Positions 45,138 through 52,315 of a DNA stretch of 64,000 nucleotides are shown here, one piece after another (position 1 is the stretch's first letter; each line of letters begins with the position of its first letter). The stretch is from NCBI RefSeq assembly GCF_021440085.1, contig NZ_JAKCPW010000006.1, positions 186,001-250,000 on the forward strand, written 5' to 3'. The notes beneath the pieces are model-generated. The model searched no databases, was not told the DNA's origin, and saw only the letters and a list, made by a program, of their open reading frames with translations. The translations under genes were made by a program, and so were the position numbers. The DNA is from Dyadobacter sp. CY261. Its GTDB lineage: Bacteria > Bacteroidota > Bacteroidia > Cytophagales > Spirosomataceae.

Positions 45138-45644
45138 ATGACCCGATTTAACACTATCCAATTCATTAAAAAGGCTGTTTCCGCGTTTGCGCTGATCCTG
45201 ACAGCAACTCTGTCGCAAGCACAAGGCACCTTGAACGACATTGCCTTCCTCGACGGCCGATGGCTGGGGACTTATAATGGCGGCCCTATTGAAGCTTCAT
45301 GGACCGCTCCGAAAGGCAACAACATCGTCGGCTTTATTCGGATGATCAAAGACGACAAACCTGCTCTGTATGAGCTTTTCGCATTTGAACAAACTGAAAA
45401 AGGCCCGGTTGCGATGGTAAAGCATTTCAAACCCGGAATGATATCACTGGAAGAAAAGGACGTAGCCGACCGTTACAATTTTATCGAGGCAAAAACGAAT
45501 CAGGCGTTATTTGAAAAAGATGATGCATCTGTGCGTATCATTTATGAAAGACGTTCCGCCACCCAACTTGTAATTCAACGTGGAAAGAAGGAAAACGATA
45601 AATGGAGCTTTGTAGACCTGTTTATTTTTAATAAAATTCCTTGA
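45138..45644 (+). CDS. Exported DUF6265-like protein
   Basis: A 168-residue product with a signal peptide (residues 1-28, ending SQAQ). The mature part starts LNDIAFLDGRWLGTYNGGPIEASW and is beta-rich, matching my memory of the DUF6265 (lipocalin-like) group, whose role is unknown. The ATG at 45138 starts the signal peptide; the longer frame from 45066 overlaps the preceding terminator. Confidence 0.75.
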   Translation: MTRFNTIQFIKKAVSAFALILTATLSQAQGTLNDIAFLDGRWLGTYNGGPIEASWTAPKGNNIVGFIRMIKDDKPALYELFAFEQTEKGPVAMVKHFKPGMISLEEKDVADRYNFIEAKTNQALFEKDDASVRIIYERRSATQLVIQRGKKENDKWSFVDLFIFNKIP

Positions 45645-45665
45645 TTTCAGAAAAATATCCAGCAG

Positions 45666-45695
45666 ACAGCAATCCACCCGGGTTGCTGTTTTTTT
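45666..45695 (+). terminator. Intrinsic terminator after the DUF6265-like gene
   Basis: An about 10-bp stem (ACAGCAATCC with GGGTTGCTGT, one G-U pair), ACCC loop, then seven T. Confidence 0.8.
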
Positions 45696-45699
45696 ATGC

Positions 45700-46146
45700 T
45701 CAGTTTTTTAGAATCAGGTAAACTCCACCGACGAGCAGCACTGTGCCCAGGATACGTGGCAAGTTCATTTGATGTACTGCAAAACCCTGTAAACCAAAAT
45801 GGTCGATAGTCATTACGGTCACCATTTGTCCTGCTATCACTAGACACATCATATTGGCCGGACCAATATTACGGACGATAAAAATAACTGTAATTACATA
45901 AAATGCCCCCAGCACGCCTCCCATGAACCGCGTCCATGAAACCTGTTTAAGATCGGCCAGAGAAGGGACTGGATTTTGATTAAAGCAGGCAAAGGCAATG
46001 CTCAGTACTAATAGACCTACTAAAAAAGAGGTCATCGCCGCGAGAATGGGGTTATTGATCGACTCGCGGAGCTGCGTGTTCACGCCCGATTGGACGGCAT
46101 TGCTGATGCCAATGAGAAAGGCAAAGATCAGGAAAATCCAGTTCAT
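45700..46146 (-). CDS. DMT-family small transporter (YdcZ/DUF606 type)
   Basis: A 148-residue membrane protein with five hydrophobic helices, typical of the DUF606/YdcZ branch of the drug/metabolite transporter superfamily (N-terminal LIGISNAVQSGVNTQLRE; central FMGGVLGAFYVITVIFIV). Such short proteins usually work as dimers. Substrate unknown. It lies 52 bases downstream of the second nuoK and may or may not share its transcript. Confidence 0.85.
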   Translation of the reverse strand: MNWIFLIFAFLIGISNAVQSGVNTQLRESINNPILAAMTSFLVGLLVLSIAFACFNQNPVPSLADLKQVSWTRFMGGVLGAFYVITVIFIVRNIGPANMMCLVIAGQMVTVMTIDHFGLQGFAVHQMNLPRILGTVLLVGGVYLILKN

Positions 46147-46198
46147 GCGGAAGGACGGTGATTTTTTACACGAAGTTAAGGCATTCCTCCCGATCGTG

Positions 46199-46510
46199 CT
46201 ACTGCTTCAGGTCGCTTACCTTGTCGGGATCCACGGTTTTGAAACGGCCATACACACGCAGGATAATCCCCAGCGCGACGGTTACCTCCGCCGCGGCAAC
46301 GACAATGACGAAAAGTGCGAAGAGTTGCCCACTCAACCGTTCAGGATCATGCCGACTAAATGCCACCAGATTGATGTTGACTGCGTTAAGCATCAGTTCA
46401 ATACCTAGCAGCATGCCGATAAAATGCCGCTTCGTAATAGAAATGGCCAGTCCTATGCAAAACAATGCAGCTGCGACGATCAGATAATATTGAACGGGAA
46501 TTCCTGTCAT
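46199..46510 (-). CDS. nuoK: NADH-quinone oxidoreductase subunit K
   Basis: A 103-residue subunit with three helices and the conserved membrane Glu residues (MLLGIELMLNAVNINLVAF; VVAAAEVTVALGIIL) needed for proton transfer. Its start overlaps the nuoJ stop by 4 bases. It is the only nuoK in this window; the next gene on this strand is an unrelated transporter, so nuoL, M and N must be elsewhere. Confidence 0.94.
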   Translation of the reverse strand: MTGIPVQYYLIVAAALFCIGLAISITKRHFIGMLLGIELMLNAVNINLVAFSRHDPERLSGQLFALFVIVVAAAEVTVALGIILRVYGRFKTVDPDKVSDLKQ

Positions 46511-47028
46511 GAGCTTGGATTTCGGTTTAACGCAAGATATGCCGCGCCAATCAGCGCCACCAGCAAAAGGATAGCGGCTATTTCGAAAGGCAACAAATGG
46601 CTTGTCATCAGCGCCACACCGATCGTTTTGATTGTCGATTTGCTGCTCATCTCCTCTCCCGCCATTTTAAAATCAGACGAGAGAATCACTTTAAGCATTA
46701 AAATAAAGAATCCGGTCCCAATCAGCGAACCCCACACCTGCCGCGAAATAGGTGCCTCCACGCGATTATGGCGGGTCGAATCATCGCTTTTTTCCTTTTT
46801 TTGCGTGAGCATGATCCCGAAAATCAGCAGTACTAAAATACCACCTACATAAATCATGATCTGCGAAACGGCCAGGAAATCTGCCCCCGCGAGCACGTAC
46901 AGCGCAGCTACACCAAGGAATGCAAGAAACAATGCGAATGCGCCGTAAATCAGGTTTTTCGAAAAAAGTATAAAAAGGCCTGCCGCGAGCGTCAATGCAG
47001 AAAATATGTAAAATATAATTGCTTCCAT
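46507..47028 (-). CDS. nuoJ: NADH-quinone oxidoreductase subunit J, second copy
   Basis: A 173-residue subunit with five helices and the motif SQIMIYVGGILVLLIFGIML. It is clearly diverged from the nuoJ at 12978 and is not a recent duplicate. It sits 6 bases after the long nuoI and is coupled to nuoK by a 4-base overlap. Confidence 0.92.
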   Translation of the reverse strand: MEAIIFYIFSALTLAAGLFILFSKNLIYGAFALFLAFLGVAALYVLAGADFLAVSQIMIYVGGILVLLIFGIMLTQKKEKSDDSTRHNRVEAPISRQVWGSLIGTGFFILMLKVILSSDFKMAGEEMSSKSTIKTIGVALMTSHLLPFEIAAILLLVALIGAAYLALNRNPSS

Positions 47029-47034
47029 CTACGC

Positions 47035-48366
47035 TTATTCCTTGGGTTTTGGTTTCATCGTCGGACGGAACGCTGGTTTGGCAGCTGGCATTTCAACAGG
47101 TTCAATAGCGGCAGGCTCGACAGCAGGCTTTTCGACCACCTCAATTGGCGTCTCTGAAACTGGTGTTTCTGAAACAGGCTTGTCCACATTTTCATCCGAG
47201 ACTGCTTTCGGCTTCATTGTTGGACGGAATGCAGGCTTAGCGGCTACTGGTTTCTCAACAGGATCGACAGACCCTTCCAGCACGGGCTTCTCTACATTTT
47301 CATCCACAACCACTTTTGGCTTCATTGAGGGACGGAACGGCGCTTTGGCAACAGGCTTTTCAACCGGCCCAAGGGGCGTTTCGGTAACAGGCTTTTCTAC
47401 ATTTTCTTCCGAAACTACCTTCGGCTTCATTGAAGGACGGAACGGAGCCTTAGCAGCAGGCTTCTCAACCGGCTCGGCGGGCATTTCGGTAACAGGTTTC
47501 TCTGCATTTTCCTTCGCAACAACCTTTGGTTCTAATGTCGGACGGAAAACCGGCTTCGCCGCAGCGGGCTTTTCAATAGCTTCCGAATCGGTTATGGTTG
47601 GCTCCTCCTCAATTTTTTTTGGCTTCATCACCGGTTTAAATGCCGGCTTAACAGCAGGTTTAACTGATTCGGTAGTTTGCGCTGACTCTTCTTTTGCCGC
47701 CGGCTCTTCGACAGGTTTTGGCTTAATTGTAGGTTTGAAAACAGGTCTTGCCGGTGCGTCGGTACTAGGAGCAACCGCGGCGGAAGCCGGGGCTGCCTTT
47801 GTGGCCTTTAACGCCTCTTTCTCTTTCTGGAACTGTTCCAGCAACGCTCGTTTCTCGTCTGCCTGCCCGGATGTGAGGTTGGAATAATTGTAAACCATAT
47901 CCCGCACATCCAGCTCACTATAATCGAATGTCTTGGTCATTGTGAGACACTCCGTCGGGCATACGGTAGTGCAAAGGCCGCAATAGCAGCATTTAGCCAT
48001 ATCGATATCGAATTTGGCCGCATACAAGCGGATTGGCGAGCCATCTGAGGCTCGCCCCACATCCTCCACCGCTTTAATAGGCTCGATATCGATGCAGTCC
48101 ACTGGACATACCTTTGCACATTTGTCGCAGACAATGCAATCGTCCATCTCATTATGCAAACGATACCTGCCATTATCCGGAATGGGAATAGTTTCCAACG
48201 GATACTGAATGGTTACGATGCCATCCTGCTGATCGTAAAAATTGGACGAACGGATATCCCCAGGCTTACGGCTTTTACGCGCATTCCACAGGTGTCGTAG
48301 CGTGAGCCGCATACCTGTGAAGGTGGTGCTGATGCCGTCGGATATGTTTTTAAAGTATTCTGACAA
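47035..48366 (-). CDS. nuoI: NuoI-type ferredoxin subunit with long repetitive Pro/Lys-rich tail
   Basis: A 443-residue protein. Residues 1-165 form a NuoI-like subunit: an N-terminal segment that lies on the membrane (GMRLTLRHLWNARKSRKPGDI) and two [4Fe-4S] sites, CIVCDKCAKVCPVDC and CCYCGLCTTVCP. A helical linker follows (about 165-200), then about 240 residues of low-complexity tail with seven copies of a core like F-R/K-P-T/S-M-K-P-K separated by acidic, Val/Glu/Pro-rich spacers. Normal NuoI is 160-200 residues. The tail is likely disordered and may bind a partner. A TATATTTG box (48402-48409, minus strand) is 36 bases upstream. Confidence 0.88.
   Translation of the reverse strand: MSEYFKNISDGISTTFTGMRLTLRHLWNARKSRKPGDIRSSNFYDQQDGIVTIQYPLETIPIPDNGRYRLHNEMDDCIVCDKCAKVCPVDCIDIEPIKAVEDVGRASDGSPIRLYAAKFDIDMAKCCYCGLCTTVCPTECLTMTKTFDYSELDVRDMVYNYSNLTSGQADEKRALLEQFQKEKEALKATKAAPASAAVAPSTDAPARPVFKPTIKPKPVEEPAAKEESAQTTESVKPAVKPAFKPVMKPKKIEEEPTITDSEAIEKPAAAKPVFRPTLEPKVVAKENAEKPVTEMPAEPVEKPAAKAPFRPSMKPKVVSEENVEKPVTETPLGPVEKPVAKAPFRPSMKPKVVVDENVEKPVLEGSVDPVEKPVAAKPAFRPTMKPKAVSDENVDKPVSETPVSETPIEVVEKPAVEPAAIEPVEMPAAKPAFRPTMKPKPKE
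47041..47760 (-). repeat. Coding repeats in the NuoI tail
   Basis: Seven units, each with a core of eight to ten residues (variants of AFRPTMKPK) and spacers of 15-40 residues with recurring ENVEKPV-like parts. Several neighbouring units are near identical in DNA (for example around 47320 and 47430), showing recent expansion by unequal recombination or slippage. Confidence 0.8.
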
Positions 48367-48401
48367 AATCCCTGTTCGTTGGTATTACGTTTACCCTATG
48401 A

Positions 48402-48409
48402 CAAATATA
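48402..48409 (-). promoter_or_regulatory. Candidate -7 box of the nuoI-J-K cluster
   Basis: On the minus strand it reads TATATTTG, an exact match, 36 bases before the ATG at 48366. No TTTG lies at the usual distance. Confidence 0.35.
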
Positions 48410-48428
48410 GAGTAAACGGTTCAAAAAC

Positions 48429-49049
48429 TCACTTTTCCACATATACAGCTTCCAAAACCTCCCGTAATTCCCGCTGAATCGATTCGGTTTTATCGGCAAT
48501 GTACCAGCGTTGGATATCCTCGGAAAATTCGCTGTAAGGCTTTACCGGATTAGCTTTATATTCCTTCAGAAGCGCCTGCGCACCTGCCGGGCGCGGTCCC
48601 CAGCTGAAAAGTTCGTTATAACCTTCGTCCACAGCGATCAATTTAGGGATAGACCGCCCGCCATTAGTCAAGTAGGCATCCATCAATTCAGGATTTTCAT
48701 CCCGGAGCAGGAATTTGACAGTAATCAACGGATTGGAAAGCGAAGCTGCCACAATGGTAGGGATATTTTGTGCCGCGTCGCCACACCATGCTTCGGTAAG
48801 TATATACCAGGTTTGCGGTGTGTCGACCTGATCCACAGCTTCTTTCAACGAATCCTGAATGACCGTTTTTTTATTGAGCCGCTGCATTCTCGTCAGATTC
48901 AGGCGGGTGTAATGATTCAAATCTTCGGATTGCTTCGGGCCGGTTGTCCTGTTTTCCAACACAACTTTTTCCATTAAATGCATGTAATCGGAATATGAAT
49001 ATGCCCCTTCTGTCACTGACAATGGGAACAGGTTTGCTACGTTTTTCAT
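48429..49049 (-). CDS. Thioredoxin-like protein with single active-site Cys
   Basis: A 206-residue protein with a thioredoxin-like domain in the middle. The active-site region reads TEAWCGDAAQ, so the second Cys of the usual CxxC is replaced by Ala. Monothiol forms like this cannot make the normal internal disulfide. There is no signal peptide. The start could instead be the ATG at 49118, 6 bases after the glycosyltransferase stop; the ATG at 49049 gives a more usual N-terminus (MKNVANLFPLS). Confidence 0.8.
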   Translation of the reverse strand: MKNVANLFPLSVTEGAYSYSDYMHLMEKVVLENRTTGPKQSEDLNHYTRLNLTRMQRLNKKTVIQDSLKEAVDQVDTPQTWYILTEAWCGDAAQNIPTIVAASLSNPLITVKFLLRDENPELMDAYLTNGGRSIPKLIAVDEGYNELFSWGPRPAGAQALLKEYKANPVKPYSEFSEDIQRWYIADKTESIQRELREVLEAVYVEK

Positions 49050-49124
49050 TGTAATTTCATTTATTAGAAAACCCTCCGTAGGCACTTTCAGTTCACTTTT
49101 TACCATCTCAAATCGCATCGATCC

Positions 49125-50366
49125 TCACTCTTGACCCACATGATTTTCTAGGGCTTTAAGAAATTTTCTCGCCAATTCTTCCCTATCAAAATGGGTTCTT
49201 GCGAAACGATAACCGTTTTCTCCCTGCTTTCGTACAAGCTCCTGATTTTGCATATAGAATCGGACCTTACCGGCCAGATCCGTCGGATTTTCAGGTTCCA
49301 CGAAAAGTCCTGCATCAGATTGCTCCACTAATTCGCGGGAAACACCGTCAATAGCCATTAATACAGGTTTTCGGCAGGAAAAGTAATCAAAGGTCTTGTT
49401 GCTGTAAACCGTTTTAAAGACCTCCGTTTTTTTCAGCACCGCTACACCGATATCGGCCATTACAATGTATTCGAAAATTTTCTCCTTCGGAATGGTATCC
49501 AGGAAAGATACATTTGTTAACGATCTGCCCTCCACCTCCTTCACCAGCATCTTCTTTTGCATTCCGTCACCTATTAGCAGAAAATGAGCTTCCGTGTCTG
49601 CAAGCAGAGCCGCAGCTTCAATGAGTTGGATCAAATCATTGGCCAGGCCATGCGCGCCCACATAGATAACCACAAACTTTCCATTTAACCCGTGCTTCTC
49701 ACGCAACATACAAAGGCGCGCATTGTGCAGGGCTCTTTCGCCCCAATGAAAATCTGCGGCATTCGGGATTAACACTAACTTATCCGGCTCTACACATTTG
49801 TCGGAAATCAATTTTTCGCGAAAGGCTGGCGTAAGGACGTTAATCAGCCTAGCATGACGAAAAAGAAGTTTTTCAAACCAATAGGAAAGCCTGATCAACC
49901 ATTTATTTTGCAAAACACCCATTTCGATCGCCGACTCAGGCCATAGGTCTCTTATTTCCAGAACCAAAGGAATACGTTTCCATTTTGCCAGAACAAATCC
50001 CGGAATACCGGTAAAAAGGGGTGGCGAGGACACAATAATATATCGATAATTTGCCGCTGCAAACCGAAATCCAGCGAAAACCGCCGCTAATGCAAAGGAA
50101 ATATATCCCCAAAAACGCCCCAGCGAATTGCGGTGATAACCTCTCGAAACCCGGCAACGAATGACCCGAACGTTGTCCTTATTTTGACTTACCACGAAGC
50201 GTCTGGCAGGCTTAGTTCCGGATTTTTCCTGCATGTAGTGAACGTCTCCGGTGATCACCGTAACCGAATGCCCCTCAGCTACCCAGATCCGCGCCATCTC
50301 ATTCCACCGCGAACCACCGCCGGCGTTGTCTTCGAGGAAAAATTGGTGGATGAGGAGGATGTGCAT
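49125..50366 (-). CDS. Glycosyltransferase family 4 protein (WbuB-like)
   Basis: A 413-residue GT-B fold enzyme. The N-terminal acceptor domain starts MHILLIHQFF with GGGSRWNEMARIW; the C-terminal nucleotide-sugar domain has VIYVGAHGLANDL, HFLLIGDG and the E-x7-E-like region near KTVYSNKTFDYFSCRKPVL. It probably transfers a hexose or N-acetylhexosamine derivative onto a lipid-linked or growing polysaccharide. It follows the heparinase-like gene and belongs to the same operon. Confidence 0.88.
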   Translation of the reverse strand: MHILLIHQFFLEDNAGGGSRWNEMARIWVAEGHSVTVITGDVHYMQEKSGTKPARRFVVSQNKDNVRVIRCRVSRGYHRNSLGRFWGYISFALAAVFAGFRFAAANYRYIIVSSPPLFTGIPGFVLAKWKRIPLVLEIRDLWPESAIEMGVLQNKWLIRLSYWFEKLLFRHARLINVLTPAFREKLISDKCVEPDKLVLIPNAADFHWGERALHNARLCMLREKHGLNGKFVVIYVGAHGLANDLIQLIEAAALLADTEAHFLLIGDGMQKKMLVKEVEGRSLTNVSFLDTIPKEKIFEYIVMADIGVAVLKKTEVFKTVYSNKTFDYFSCRKPVLMAIDGVSRELVEQSDAGLFVEPENPTDLAGKVRFYMQNQELVRKQGENGYRFARTHFDREELARKFLKALENHVGQE

Positions 50367-50413
50367 GTGATTTCGTCTGAGTTCTCAGTTTATACGCAAC
50401 AATCTTAGATTGG

Positions 50414-52315
50414 TCACACCTTACTTTCGATTAACGTCCGGATACAACATCCATAATTTTCAAAGACCAGCACATTGCATTCTGTTTTTAAACCATAATT
50501 CTCCGAATACCAACCTTTTTCTATGATCATCGAAAGGTCATTGCCATTTTCGTCAGTAGAAGAGATCCGGAAATCTTCCCGAAATTTTTCATCCGGATGC
50601 CACAACTGCCGAATCCGCATTCCTTTGGGCGCATTCAAAACATCATCTTCAACGAGCCAATGCAGCCGATTTTTCTTTTTGACCACCCGACGTCGATGCA
50701 CAATACCTTTTCCAACATGTCGAAACCCCTCAAATTCAGCTTCAATCCAAAGTTCATCACCTGCGATCCCCACTTCTCCTTTTGCTTCTTTGATCCAATG
50801 CATCCATATGAAACGGTTGCCTTTTTGCATCTGGTCAAAATGATCGATCATGACTGTGTTATGAGAGCGAGTGCCGGAAAAATAGCGTATGGATTCTTCG
50901 TCAGCATTATAAAGCCAGGTTCCGGCATCGCGCAAAATATTTCGTCCATTAATCCAAATGTCGAGATGATTGAGATCCGCCTGAAAAGGCCGACTATAAT
51001 AGTTTCCGCAGCGTAGAAAGGTCAGTGTGCCGACATCAAGGATTATGTGATAACCGTCTTTGGAAAAAGAACCTTCGTGTAGAAGGCTGAGCTTAACCCG
51101 GGGTGCCGGTCGGGATCGATTCCCAGTCAACCATTCCGATTCTTCGCTCCAATTTTCCTTTCGATAATCTAAATCGATCCCCAACACATTGCCAAGTGCT
51201 GCCATCTGCGGACGGAAATCCCTGAAACCGCATTCTGATAACGGGAAAAACACTGCGCCATCATTGTGACCATAGTTAGGAAGATGCCCATTCTCATTGT
51301 TTTGACAGACTCTAAGAAACTCCAAAGAAGCCTTTGCGCCAGAATGAACCGCATTAGGCATCGGATCGTCATTCAGTTCCGCCAACCGAATTCCCCAGGT
51401 TAGCAATTGAATCACAACCCGATGATAATTCATCGAAAATTGAATATAGGTGCCGTCAGCCGAAATTTGTGAAGCGATTTCTGTTTCAAAAAGGCTTTTC
51501 CCGCGCGCTCGCCATTTACTACTTCCCGGAAATTGTGGGAACATTAAACCAACCACATACAGCCCCAATGCCTCTGTTAATACATGATTGTTCCTTACCG
51601 CAATCTCCGAAAAACGGATATTTGCCGCCACATGCCGCATTTGATCGTAAATGCTGCAGAACATTTTATCCAAAAGCGGCTGACTTAATGTCGCCGAAAA
51701 GCGGTAATAATGTAATGCAAATACCCAATTCAACACCCGCAGCGAGATTTCCTGGCTGCATTTCCAGTTGGGCCCGCAATTGACAGGATTCTTATCGATC
51801 CAATCCGTTATCAAATCAAAAACCTGTGCGGATTGATCGTCGGAGAAATGAAAGTCATAACGGATGAGGTCATAGAGAAATGTAAATCTTGATTTTTCCC
51901 AAACGAATTTGATATCGCCTGCCTCGCGGGAAAAATCGTTTATACCAGACCAATGCTCACGCCTATCGTAAACAAAGCCGGTCAACGGATTGGTATGCCA
52001 GTCAGATATTTGAAACCATTGTCCGCTGAAATACCGAAACCGTCCTGCTTTTATCTGATCGACACGCCATCTTAGCTGTTTCAAAGGAGAATTTCTACGC
52101 ATTTCCAGCTTTTCGGGGTCAAAGAAAAACACCGATCCTGTTTCACGCCAATCGTGCAGACTTGCGAACGAACGATCGGTTGCTTTCTGAGGGAAGCGTA
52201 ATCTCAAAATACCCGTTTTCCCTTGCAGCCAATACCCCGCCCTGAAAAGTACGTAACGCCATCCCATCTGGCGCCCAATGTGCCATAGCAAATGCAAATA
52301 CTCCCGCAGTTTCAT
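50414..52315 (-). CDS. Heparinase II/III-family protein
   Basis: A 633-residue protein with an N-terminal (alpha/alpha) toroid region (residues about 90-370, RNNHVLTEALGLYVVGL) and a C-terminal beta-sandwich (DGYHIILDVG ... HNTVMIDHFDQMQ). It has no signal peptide, so it is probably cytoplasmic. The ATG at 52315 overlaps the stop of the bi-domain dehydrogenase gene (ATGA), showing tight coupling. In many exopolysaccharide loci such a protein accompanies a GT4 and a bi-domain dehydrogenase; lyase activity is not shown for this type. Confidence 0.85.
   Translation of the reverse strand: MKLREYLHLLWHIGRQMGWRYVLFRAGYWLQGKTGILRLRFPQKATDRSFASLHDWRETGSVFFFDPEKLEMRRNSPLKQLRWRVDQIKAGRFRYFSGQWFQISDWHTNPLTGFVYDRREHWSGINDFSREAGDIKFVWEKSRFTFLYDLIRYDFHFSDDQSAQVFDLITDWIDKNPVNCGPNWKCSQEISLRVLNWVFALHYYRFSATLSQPLLDKMFCSIYDQMRHVAANIRFSEIAVRNNHVLTEALGLYVVGLMFPQFPGSSKWRARGKSLFETEIASQISADGTYIQFSMNYHRVVIQLLTWGIRLAELNDDPMPNAVHSGAKASLEFLRVCQNNENGHLPNYGHNDGAVFFPLSECGFRDFRPQMAALGNVLGIDLDYRKENWSEESEWLTGNRSRPAPRVKLSLLHEGSFSKDGYHIILDVGTLTFLRCGNYYSRPFQADLNHLDIWINGRNILRDAGTWLYNADEESIRYFSGTRSHNTVMIDHFDQMQKGNRFIWMHWIKEAKGEVGIAGDELWIEAEFEGFRHVGKGIVHRRRVVKKKNRLHWLVEDDVLNAPKGMRIRQLWHPDEKFREDFRISSTDENGNDLSMIIEKGWYSENYGLKTECNVLVFENYGCCIRTLIESKV

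Noticed and set aside
47042..47887. 281-residue open frame on the plus strand with Gly/Ser/Thr repeats
   Set aside because: It is the antisense of the repetitive NuoI tail; the repeats keep stops away. The minus-strand frame has the iron-sulfur domain and gene context.
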